A DNA stretch of 5,874 nt from assembly GCA_029820875.1 (NCBI GenBank), contig JALGUK010000238.1, positions 1 to 5,874 on the forward strand, written 5' to 3'. Source of the DNA: Candidatus Zipacnadia bacterium (GTDB taxonomy: Bacteria > Armatimonadota > UBA5377 > JALGUK01). How positions within the stretch are numbered: position 1 is the first letter of the stretch; each line of letters starts with the position of its first letter. A program made the translations under genes and the position numbers. Shown piece after piece: positions 1 to 5,795 of the stretch. Below the pieces are notes generated by a model. The model did no database searches. It saw only the letters and a program-made list of their open reading frames with translations, and was not told the DNA's origin.

Positions 1-338
1 GTATCGTTCGCGGGTCTGAGCGCGACACCAGATACTTGCAAGACGGGCGGGTCCGCATAGACACACTGGCTGTCAGCCCTGAGCGGTCGGCGATGCTGGA
101 CATGTCGCTTCATACCTACGAGCAGGGGGCTTATATGCCCACCCAGTCGAGCCGGAACGAATTCGATGAGATTTTCTTGTTCGTTCAGCAGGGGCAGGTT
201 GCCGTATGGGTCGAGAGCCGCCAGTACGAAATGCAGGCAGGCGATTCCCTGTGCTTCCCCGGCGACCGCCCTCACAGATGGTGGAATTCCGGCGAGGGGG
301 TTGCGGTGCTGCAGGTTTGTAAGGTCCGGCATGAATAA
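1..338 (+). CDS. C-terminal cupin domain, probably of an XRE-family transcriptional regulator (5' truncated)
   Basis: The frame is open from the first complete codon at position 3 to the TAA at 336-338, so the gene starts before the window; the TTG at 36 is only an internal candidate start. The translation begins IVRGSERDTRYL and continues into a small beta-barrel (cupin) domain. The second cupin motif is clear: GDSLCFPGDRPHRWWN at about 240-290, with the usual Gly, Pro, His and Asn. The first motif (GAYMPTQSSRNEFDEI, from about 126) keeps its acidic residue but has Gln/Ser where metal-binding cupins have His-x-His, so metal binding is doubtful. The 'IVR...R' lead-in followed by one C-terminal cupin is the usual arrangement in HTH-XRE regulators with a cupin sensor domain, but no HTH is visible here. 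A stand-alone cupin protein is the alternative. If it is a regulator, the co-directional mannose cassette 152 nt downstream is a candidate target; this is inference. Confidence 0.75.
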   Translation, partial: IVRGSERDTRYLQDGRVRIDTLAVSPERSAMLDMSLHTYEQGAYMPTQSSRNEFDEIFLFVQQGQVAVWVESRQYEMQAGDSLCFPGDRPHRWWNSGEGVAVLQVCKVRHE

Positions 339-490
339 GCGGGAACAAAGCGGCCGGCCAATCTCCTCAGGACCGCTGAACGGCGTAGAGCCGTAATCCA
401 TACAGCCCCCGCCCCCTGTTTCAGCGCCATCGTAAATCAGTTCACGCGACTTGATGCCCAAGGAGTTTGGACAGGAGGGAGGTTTGAAGA
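339..490 (+). other. Intergenic gap before the mannose cassette; no firm promoter or terminator
   Basis: These 152 nt separate the cupin gene from the cassette and are the only sizeable non-coding stretch. They contain a GGCCGGCC palindrome at 352-359 and a short perfect hairpin at 380-394 (ACGGC, loop GTAGA, GCCGT). The hairpin has only 5 bp and no T-run after it, so it is not a convincing intrinsic terminator. I see no good -35/-10 pair. The gap is large compared with the 11-16 nt spacings downstream, so a cassette promoter or operator here is plausible but not demonstrated. Confidence 0.4.
473..483 (+). promoter_or_regulatory. Ribosome-binding site fixing the TTG start at 491
   Basis: AGGAGGGAGGT contains two overlapping Shine-Dalgarno cores (AGGAGG and GGAGGT). 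The second ends 7 nt before the TTG at 491. An in-frame TGA at 485-487 rules out any earlier start, and the next in-frame ATG (residue 43) lies beyond the conserved CGIATF motif, so TTG is effectively forced. Confidence 0.85.
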
Positions 491-2791
491 TTGCGTCTGC
501 CAGAACCGCTGGAGACGATCGCCCTCATCGGTAACCATCTTCCCCGCCAGTGCGGGATTGCCACATTTACAACCGACCTGGCCGAGGCAGTTGCGGCGGA
601 GTCGGAGTCAAACGTCATGGTTGTAGCGATGAACGAGCGGCCCGATGGATATCTTTACCCTGAGCGTGTCAGGTTTGAGGTTGCCCAGAATAAGCCATCT
701 GACTATGAGCTTGCCGCGAATGTCCTCAACATGCGCCACGTGGACGTCGCGTGCCTGCAACATGAGTACGGGATATTCGGAGGCGCGAACGGCAGCTACA
801 TTCTGAAACTCCTTCGGGAGTTGCGCATGCCCCTTGTGACTACTCTGCACACCGTGCTTAGGGAGCCCCTCGAAGGCCAAAAGCAGGTCCTGACCGAGAT
901 TATCAAGCTCTCGGACCGGGTGGTCGTAATGAGTGAGCGGGCCGTGGAGTTCCTCGTGGACATTTACGGTGCCCCACGTGAGAAAGTCGAGTTCATTCAT
1001 CACGGGATTCCTGACATGCCCTTTGTAGATCCGAACTATTACAAGGACCAGTTCGGCGCCGAGGGGCGCAAGGTCATCCTGACTTTTGGCTTGCTGTCCC
1101 CTGGTAAGGGAATCGAGTACATGATTCGTGCGCTACCCACGATTGCGCAGAAGCACCCCGATGTGCTTTACATAGTTCTGGGCGCCACGCACCCGAACGT
1201 GAAGAGAAAATACGGAGAGGAGTACCGCCTGGGGCTGCAGCGGCTGGCCGAGAAGCTGGATGTAAAGCAGCATGTGGTCTTCCACAACCGCTTCGCCAAT
1301 CTGACGGAACTGTGCGAGTTCCTTGGCGCAGCGGACATCTACGTCACCCCCTATCTGAACGAGGCTCAGATCGTCTCCGGCACGCTTGCATACGCCCTGG
1401 GCGCCGGGAAGGCCGCAGTTTCCACGCCCTATTGGTACGCCCAGGAGATGCTCGCTGACGGGCGAGGACGGCTGGTTCCCTTCCGCGACTCGGATGCCCT
1501 TGCGGCTGAGATTGTGGACCTTTTGGACAACGAGGTGGAGCGACATGCGATGCGCAAGCGGGCGTACGACTTCTGCAGGCAGATGGTCTGGAGCGAGGTA
1601 GCTCGCCGGTATCTGGAGACCTTCAGCGACGCCAAGGCCGAAAGGCGCCGCCATCCGCGCCCGATATTTCGGATAGCCACGATAGAGCACTACGGACCAG
1701 AGGCCCCGGAAGTCAACCTCTCGCACTTGCAGGTGCTCACCGATGATACGGGAATCCTGCAACATTCCAAGTTCTCGGTGCCTGACCGTAGGGAGGGATA
1801 TTGCACCGACGATGTTGCTCGGGCGCTTATTGCGGTGCTGATGGCTCAGCCGTTTGTGTCCGACGAAGATGTGATAGACCAGCTTGCCTCGCGTTACCTT
1901 GCGTTCCTGGGGCATGCCTTCGACTACGAGCGGCTCCGGTTTCGCAATTTCATGAGCTACGACCGGCGGTGGCTGGAGGATGTCGGGTCCGAGGACAGTC
2001 ACGGACGCGCGCTGTGGGCGCTGGGGACGGTTACGGAGCTTGCCAGGGATGAGGACCATATTTACTTCGCATCTGACCTGTTTCATAATGCCCTGCCGCC
2101 CGCGGCCGAGTTCCGCTCACCCCGGGCAGTTGCGCTTTCGGTGCTCGGGGCCAACGCCTATCTCTCGCAGTTCTCGGGCGAGACGGAGGTCAAGCGCCTG
2201 TTGCAGGAGATGGCCGAATGGCTCCACGACCAGTTCCTGCAGACGATGACTGACGAGTGGCCCTGGCTTGAAGACTGCGTGACATACGCCAATGCGCATC
2301 TGCCGCATGCCCTGATGCGTGCAGGAGCGCTTCTCGGCGATGACGAAATGGTCACCACGGGCTTGACGGTTCTTAGGTGGTTGGTGGATGTGCAGACGAC
2401 GCCGCAAGGTCATATCGCGCCCATCGGTTCCAACGGATGGTACCCCCGCGGCAAGCGCCCGGCGAGGTTCGATCAGCAGCCGATAGAGGTATCCACCTTG
2501 ATGCTCGCCTGCATGGCGGCCTACGACATCACCGGCGATGACCAGTGGGCGGAGACGGCGCGTTGTTGCTTTGAGTGGTTCATGGGCCGAAATGACCTGG
2601 GTGTCGCGTTGTATGATTACGCCACCGGGGGATGCCGTGACGCTCTCCATCCTGAGCGCGTCAACCTCAACCAGGGGGCCGAGTCCACCATCGCGTGCAT
2701 TATGTCTATGCTCGCAATGCATTCCCTGATGGCCAAGACCAAACGGCGGACACCTGCGATGGAGCAAGAGGAAGTCGCAACCAGCTCGTAA
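491..2791 (+). CDS. GT4-type glycosyltransferase fused to a C-terminal helical (six-hairpin glycosidase-like) domain
   Basis: This 766-residue protein has two parts. Residues about 9-375 form a GT-B glycosyltransferase resembling family GT4: IALIGNHLPRQCGIATF (10-26) is the N-terminal glycine loop, followed by LQHEYGIFGG (89-98), TTLHTV (117-122), IHHGIPD (169-175), LTFGLLSPGKGIEYMI (197-212), and an acceptor/donor region with AADIYVTPYLNEAQIVSGTLAYALGAGK (pieces at 280-307). The canonical GT4 E-x7-E is not present in that last region; Tyr301 sits where the second Glu is expected. Residues about 395-745 are helical with conserved acidic or aromatic clusters (REGYCTDDVARAL at 434, SEDSHGRALWALG at 500, DEWPWLEDCVTYANAHLP at 588, FDQQPIEVSTLM at 660, NLNQGAEST at 725), resembling (alpha/alpha)6 glycosidase-like folds. 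No signal peptide or membrane segment is seen, so it is probably cytoplasmic. Being next to GDP-mannose genes suggests it is a mannosyltransferase; the donor, acceptor and role of the C-terminal domain are unproven. It looks intact from end to end. Confidence 0.9.
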   Translation: MRLPEPLETIALIGNHLPRQCGIATFTTDLAEAVAAESESNVMVVAMNERPDGYLYPERVRFEVAQNKPSDYELAANVLNMRHVDVACLQHEYGIFGGANGSYILKLLRELRMPLVTTLHTVLREPLEGQKQVLTEIIKLSDRVVVMSERAVEFLVDIYGAPREKVEFIHHGIPDMPFVDPNYYKDQFGAEGRKVILTFGLLSPGKGIEYMIRALPTIAQKHPDVLYIVLGATHPNVKRKYGEEYRLGLQRLAEKLDVKQHVVFHNRFANLTELCEFLGAADIYVTPYLNEAQIVSGTLAYALGAGKAAVSTPYWYAQEMLADGRGRLVPFRDSDALAAEIVDLLDNEVERHAMRKRAYDFCRQMVWSEVARRYLETFSDAKAERRRHPRPIFRIATIEHYGPEAPEVNLSHLQVLTDDTGILQHSKFSVPDRREGYCTDDVARALIAVLMAQPFVSDEDVIDQLASRYLAFLGHAFDYERLRFRNFMSYDRRWLEDVGSEDSHGRALWALGTVTELARDEDHIYFASDLFHNALPPAAEFRSPRAVALSVLGANAYLSQFSGETEVKRLLQEMAEWLHDQFLQTMTDEWPWLEDCVTYANAHLPHALMRAGALLGDDEMVTTGLTVLRWLVDVQTTPQGHIAPIGSNGWYPRGKRPARFDQQPIEVSTLMLACMAAYDITGDDQWAETARCCFEWFMGRNDLGVALYDYATGGCRDALHPERVNLNQGAESTIACIMSMLAMHSLMAKTKRRTPAMEQEEVATSS

Positions 2792-2797
2792 AGGGGG
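2791..2797 (+). promoter_or_regulatory. Ribosome-binding site for the GTG start at 2803
   Basis: AAGGGGG overlaps the last base of the preceding TAA stop and lies 5 nt before GTG 2803. An in-frame TAG at 2800-2802 sits immediately upstream of the GTG, so no earlier start is possible. The next in-frame ATG (residue 14) falls inside the nucleotide-binding motif. Confidence 0.75.
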
Positions 2798-2802
2798 ATT
2801 AG

Positions 2803-3678
2803 GTGCTGAAAAACGAAAGGACCACTCGCACGGGAATAGTGATGGCGGGAGGTAGGGGAGAGCGCTTCTGGCCGATCTCCAGGGCCGACCGCCCCAAGCA
2901 GCTCCTGAACCTGGGGCTGTCGGAGGCGACCCTTCTGGAGGAGGCCGTTGACCGCCTTTTACCCCTTGTGGGCCGTGAACGGCTCTTTATTGTCACCGGC
3001 GAACATCTTAGAGAGCCGGTCCTGTCAGCGAATCTGCCGCTTGATGCCGGGCATGTGTTGGTTGAGCCTTGCAAACGCAACACGGCTGGCTGTATCGCGT
3101 ACGCGACGGCTCATGTGCTGGCGGGGTTTGACGGAGACCCGGCTGATGTGACATTTGCGATTGTCCCGGCCGACCACTTCATCACGGATGCGGATGCATT
3201 CAGGGCTGCGCTGCGGACCGCGATGGCTGCTGCGGAGCAAAACGACAGCCTGGTCGTAGTAGGAGTCGCTCCCACTCGGCCTGAGACCGGTTACGGATAC
3301 ATCCAGGTCGCCTGCGACAGCGGGCCTGTGGGTGTGGAGGGAGCCGAAGGGAGCGTATGGCCCGTTGTCTCCTTCCGCGAAAAGCCAAGCCCGGATGTTG
3401 CCAGAGAATTTCTCGCCTCCGGTCAGTTTCTCTGGAATACCGGCACGTTCGTCTGGCGTGGGAGCGTGTTTCTTGAGGAGATGGAGCGCGCCCACCCTCA
3501 GGTCGCGGCGGTGATTCGTGACCTGATTGATGCGATGAGAGACCACGACGACGGCAGGGTGCGTGAGCTTTTCACTCGGCTGCCTGATATCTCAATAGAC
3601 TATGCGCTGATGGAGCGCGCCTCGCGCGTTGGGATGCATTCCATCGCGTCGGAGAGCAAGATGTGGCTGGGAACGTGA
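2803..3678 (+). CDS. manC: Mannose-1-phosphate guanylyltransferase, N-terminal part of a frame-disrupted gene
   Basis: The enzyme joins mannose-1-phosphate and GTP to make GDP-mannose in the cytoplasm. The nucleotidyltransferase domain is clear: GIVMAGGRGERFWPISR (11-27, GTP-binding loop), PKQ (31-33), EPCKRNTA (88-95), VPADHFI (121-127), TRPETGYGYIQ (158-168), FREKP (191-195), WNTGTFVWR (211-219) and ISIDYALMERAS (263-274). Homology stops at Val276 (codon 3628-3630). The last 15 residues before the TGA at 3676-3678 (GMHSIASESKMWLGT) are out-of-frame and unlike the family. The family's next segment, around F-x-W-x-D-V-G-S-W, is absent; homology resumes in another frame at 3630, with the C-terminal part reaching 3887. 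The expected full product would be about 375 residues; single-domain enzymes of this family are usually about 350. There is no phosphomannose isomerase domain. It starts 11 nt after the glycosyltransferase gene, which supports co-transcription. The N-terminal half alone is unlikely to be a normal enzyme. Family assignment is very secure; activity is doubtful. Confidence 0.9.
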   Translation: MLKNERTTRTGIVMAGGRGERFWPISRADRPKQLLNLGLSEATLLEEAVDRLLPLVGRERLFIVTGEHLREPVLSANLPLDAGHVLVEPCKRNTAGCIAYATAHVLAGFDGDPADVTFAIVPADHFITDADAFRAALRTAMAAAEQNDSLVVVGVAPTRPETGYGYIQVACDSGPVGVEGAEGSVWPVVSFREKPSPDVAREFLASGQFLWNTGTFVWRGSVFLEEMERAHPQVAAVIRDLIDAMRDHDDGRVRELFTRLPDISIDYALMERASRVGMHSIASESKMWLGT

Positions 3679-3887
3679 CGGTCGGCGATCCCGTACTGAT
3701 AGACTGCCGCAATTGCGTGGTATACAACGAGATGGGGCAGGAAAAGATTGCAGTATCCGTGGTAGGGATGGATGGAACGGTTGTTGCAGTGGCTGGCGAC
3801 GGCGTGTTGGTCGTGCCGCTCTCTCGGGCGCAGGAGGTACGTGAAGCCGTGGCGGCCCTCAAACGGCTCGGAGCGCGCCAAGTCTGA
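3630..3887 (+). pseudogene. manC: Displaced C-terminal part of the mannose-1-phosphate guanylyltransferase gene
   Basis: Read in the frame that starts with TGG at 3630, the sequence gives WDAFHRVGEQDVAGNVTVGD and continues through VLIDCRNCVVYNEMGQ, IAVSVVGMDGTVVAVAGDGVL and VVPLSRAQEVREAVAALKRL to the stop at 3885-3887. This is the expected C-terminal region of the guanylyltransferase: the end of the GSW-DAL helix, the D-x-x-GNV-x-x-GD turn, the 'NCVVY' strand of the left-handed beta-helix and the final 'DRAQEV' helix. It is in the -1 frame relative to the N-terminal part, and no frame encodes the F-x-W-x-D-V-G-S segment that should lie between them. A GTG at 3663, preceded by GGAGAG at 3651-3656, could allow re-initiation of a 74-residue piece, but such a piece would have no catalytic residues. 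Confidence 0.85.
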
Positions 3888-3892
3888 TGCTG

Positions 3893-3898
3893 AGGAGG
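3893..3898 (+). promoter_or_regulatory. Ribosome-binding site fixing the ATG start at 3904
   Basis: AGGAGG lies 5 nt before ATG 3904. It decides the start of the phosphomannomutase: the same frame is open back to 3772, but those 44 extra residues overlap the guanylyltransferase tail in another frame and look like nothing in the family, whereas SFKAYDIRG from 3931 is the normal N-terminus. Confidence 0.9.
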
Positions 3899-3903
3899 AC
3901 AAT

Positions 3904-5271
3904 ATGAGCACAGGTGCAAGCAGGATACCGTCGTTCAAGGCGTATGACATTAGGGGCAGGGTGCCAGATGAGCTGAACGAGGACCTCGTATTCGATATCG
4001 GGCGGGCCTATGCCACATTCATAAAGCCCGCCGCGCCGGTGGCAGTAGGCTATGATGTGAGGCTGTCGAGCCCTGTGCTTGCCGATGCCGTTATTCGGGG
4101 CCTTAACTGGGCCGGAGTTGATGCGGTCAACATAGGTATGTGCGGGACGGAGGTCGTCTACTTCGCCGCGGCCCAGCCGGGCATCGGCGGAGGAATAATG
4201 GTGACTGCGAGCCACAACCCGGCCGACTATAATGGTATCAAGTTCGTCCGCGAGAGCGCCATCCCTATCAGCGGCGACTCAGGACTGCGCGACATTGAAG
4301 CCATAGTTGCCGAAGGCGCGTTCCAGGCCGGCCCATCCCGCGGCACGACAACCAATAGAGACGTTACCGAGGCGTATATCGAGAAGGTCATCACATTTGT
4401 GGACCCTGAAGCGTTCTGCCCGATGAAAATACTCGCAAACGCGGGCAACGGGTGTGCCGGGCCGTATCTTGACATCCTCGCCCAGAAACTGCCGCTGCAG
4501 TTTATCTTCGTCGATCACGAGCCGGACGGAACGTTCCCCCACGGCGTGCCCAACCCCCTGCTTCCCGAGCGCCGCGCCCGCACGGCAGATGCAGTGCGGG
4601 CGCATCACGCAGACATTGGCGTCGCATGGGACGGTGACTTCGACCGGTGCTTTTTCTTCGACGAGAAGGCTCAATTCATCGAGGGTTACTACCTGGTGGG
4701 CCTGCTGGCACAGGAGATGCTCAGGCGACACCCGGGCGAACGGATAATCCATGACCCGCGCCTGACCTGGAACACGATTGAGATGGTCGAGCAGGCCGGC
4801 GGCATACCGGTGCAGAGCAAGACGGGGCATGCCTTCATGAAGGAGCGCATGCGCGCCGAGAACGCCCTCTACGGGGGCGAGATGTCCGCACACCACTATT
4901 TCAGGGATTTCTTCTACTGCGACTCGGGCATGATCCCCATGCTTGTTGCAGCTTCCGTCATCACGCGTACCGGCCGGTCCCTTTCGGAGCTTGTCGCCGA
5001 GCGCGAGGAGGTTTTTCCTTGCAGCGGCGAGCTGAATGCGGATGTGGAGGACCAGGCGGCCGCCATCCAACGTGTTCGTGAACACTTTGAACCGGAAAAC
5101 CCGAAGATTGACGAAACCGATGGGCTTTCAATGGAATTTGACCGGACCTGGCGGTTCAATCTGCGCCCCTCGAACACGGAGCCTGTCCTGCGTCTGAACG
5201 TGGAGACATATCGTGACAAGGAGCTGCTCAAGCGCAAGACGCAGGAGATACTGGCACTCGTGACCGAGTAG
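3904..5271 (+). CDS. manB: Phosphomannomutase (ManB/CpsG type of the alpha-D-phosphohexomutase family)
   Basis: This 455-residue cytoplasmic enzyme interconverts mannose-6-phosphate and mannose-1-phosphate, feeding GDP-mannose synthesis. All four active-site elements are present. FKAYDIRG (11-18) is the N-terminal signature. The phosphoserine loop is TASHNPADYNGIKF (101-114) with Ser103. The metal-binding loop is WDGDFDRCFFFDE (242-254) with Asp243, Asp245 and Asp247. The sugar-specificity loop is GGEMSAHHYFRDF (324-336) and the phosphate-binding loop is RPSNTEPVLRLNVE (421-434). SKTGHAFMKERMR (305-317) is another conserved stretch. The DGDFDR form of the metal loop, IIHDPRLTWNT and the EMSAHHYFRD sequence closely match enterobacterial CpsG/ManB as I recall it, favouring phosphomannomutase over phosphoglucosamine mutase. 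The length is normal and no damage is visible. It starts 16 nt after the guanylyltransferase tail and ends 11 nt before the next gene. Dual phosphoglucomutase activity cannot be excluded. Confidence 0.95.
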   Translation: MSTGASRIPSFKAYDIRGRVPDELNEDLVFDIGRAYATFIKPAAPVAVGYDVRLSSPVLADAVIRGLNWAGVDAVNIGMCGTEVVYFAAAQPGIGGGIMVTASHNPADYNGIKFVRESAIPISGDSGLRDIEAIVAEGAFQAGPSRGTTTNRDVTEAYIEKVITFVDPEAFCPMKILANAGNGCAGPYLDILAQKLPLQFIFVDHEPDGTFPHGVPNPLLPERRARTADAVRAHHADIGVAWDGDFDRCFFFDEKAQFIEGYYLVGLLAQEMLRRHPGERIIHDPRLTWNTIEMVEQAGGIPVQSKTGHAFMKERMRAENALYGGEMSAHHYFRDFFYCDSGMIPMLVAASVITRTGRSLSELVAEREEVFPCSGELNADVEDQAAAIQRVREHFEPENPKIDETDGLSMEFDRTWRFNLRPSNTEPVLRLNVETYRDKELLKRKTQEILALVTE

Positions 5272-5276
5272 GAGGG
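5270..5276 (+). promoter_or_regulatory. Ribosome-binding site for the TTG start at 5283
   Basis: AGGAGGG overlaps the TAG stop of the phosphomannomutase and its GGAGG core ends 7 nt before TTG 5283. The overlap suggests translational coupling. The alternative ATG at 5298 (residue 6) would cut off the first beta-strand (PIVMISSW), so TTG is preferred. Confidence 0.75.
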
Positions 5277-5282
5277 CCCCTC

Positions 5283-5795
5283 TTGCGACCGATAGTGATG
5301 ATTTCGAGCTGGCCGCCGAGACTGTGCGGAATCGCCACATTCGCAGAGGAAGCCTGTGAGTTTATCAGTCCCGCGCACCCTGAGCGTCCGTTGCACGTAA
5401 TCTCCCACACCGACGGCCAGTCGGACTTCCCGGTCATTGACATGAGCCGCCGGGACTGGTGGCGGCCCGTCGTAGACGTGTGCCGCAAGCTTAATCCGTG
5501 GGTTATCCATGTGCAGCATGAATACGGCCTTTACGAGTATCGCGACGAGCGCGGGCGCGGGGACGGCAACGCCGGCTTTCTGGAGATGCTGGACCAGCTC
5601 CGCGAATGGCCCTTGGTTGTCGAGCCGCACACGGTCCACGGGCGGCTGCACGACTACGAGGCCGACTTCCTGTACAAGATGACCGAGATAGAAGTGGCGC
5701 ATGGCTTGGACGTTCTCGCAGCTCGACTGGCCCGTCCCGACGAACGTGATGGTAATCCCCCACGGGGCGCGCCCGGACCGCCGCTGGGGCCCTGA
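5283..5795 (+). CDS. Second GT4-type glycosyltransferase, N-terminal part of a frame-disrupted gene
   Basis: The 170-residue frame encodes the start of a GT-B glycosyltransferase related to the N-terminal domain of the fusion protein at 491: ISSWPPRLCGIATF (7-20) matches the PRQCGIATF loop, VQHEYGLYEY (77-86) matches LQHEYGIFGG, and VEPHTVHGRL (113-122) matches the TTLHTV region. Family-like sequence holds to about Ile136 (codon 5688-5690) in DYEADFLYKMTEI. After that this frame gives EVAHGLDVLAARLARPDERDG and a Pro/Gly/Arg-rich tail ending at 5795, which is an out-of-frame reading. The true continuation lies in another frame from 5692. It directly follows the phosphomannomutase, so a mannosyltransferase role is the natural inference; donor and acceptor are unknown. 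As written the product would lack the whole donor-binding domain. Confidence 0.8.
   Translation: MRPIVMISSWPPRLCGIATFAEEACEFISPAHPERPLHVISHTDGQSDFPVIDMSRRDWWRPVVDVCRKLNPWVIHVQHEYGLYEYRDERGRGDGNAGFLEMLDQLREWPLVVEPHTVHGRLHDYEADFLYKMTEIEVAHGLDVLAARLARPDERDGNPPRGAPGPPLGP

Noticed and set aside
352..359. GGCCGGCC palindrome as a possible operator
   Set aside because: A single 8-bp GC palindrome is expected by chance in GC-rich DNA, and no second copy or half-site pair is seen near the cassette start.
380..394. Hairpin that might terminate transcription after the cupin gene
   Set aside because: The stem is only 5 bp and no T-run follows, so it does not meet the form of an intrinsic terminator.
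1133..2086. A 317-codon open frame on the - strand inside the fusion glycosyltransferase
   Set aside because: It lies opposite a well-supported conserved coding region, shows no recognisable motif, and is typical of antisense open frames in GC-rich genes.
3600..3680. Programmed -1 frameshifting joining the two guanylyltransferase frames
   Set aside because: No clear slippery heptamer is present at the junction, and recoding cannot supply the conserved segment that is missing from the DNA.
3772..3903. A 44-residue N-terminal extension of the phosphomannomutase frame
   Set aside because: It overlaps the guanylyltransferase tail in another frame, has no family-like sequence, and the strong AGGAGG sits just before ATG 3904.
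4279..5085. A 268-codon open frame on the - strand inside the phosphomannomutase, and a similar one at 4914-5702
   Set aside because: Both mirror strongly conserved + strand coding sequence, and their translations have no recognisable domain.
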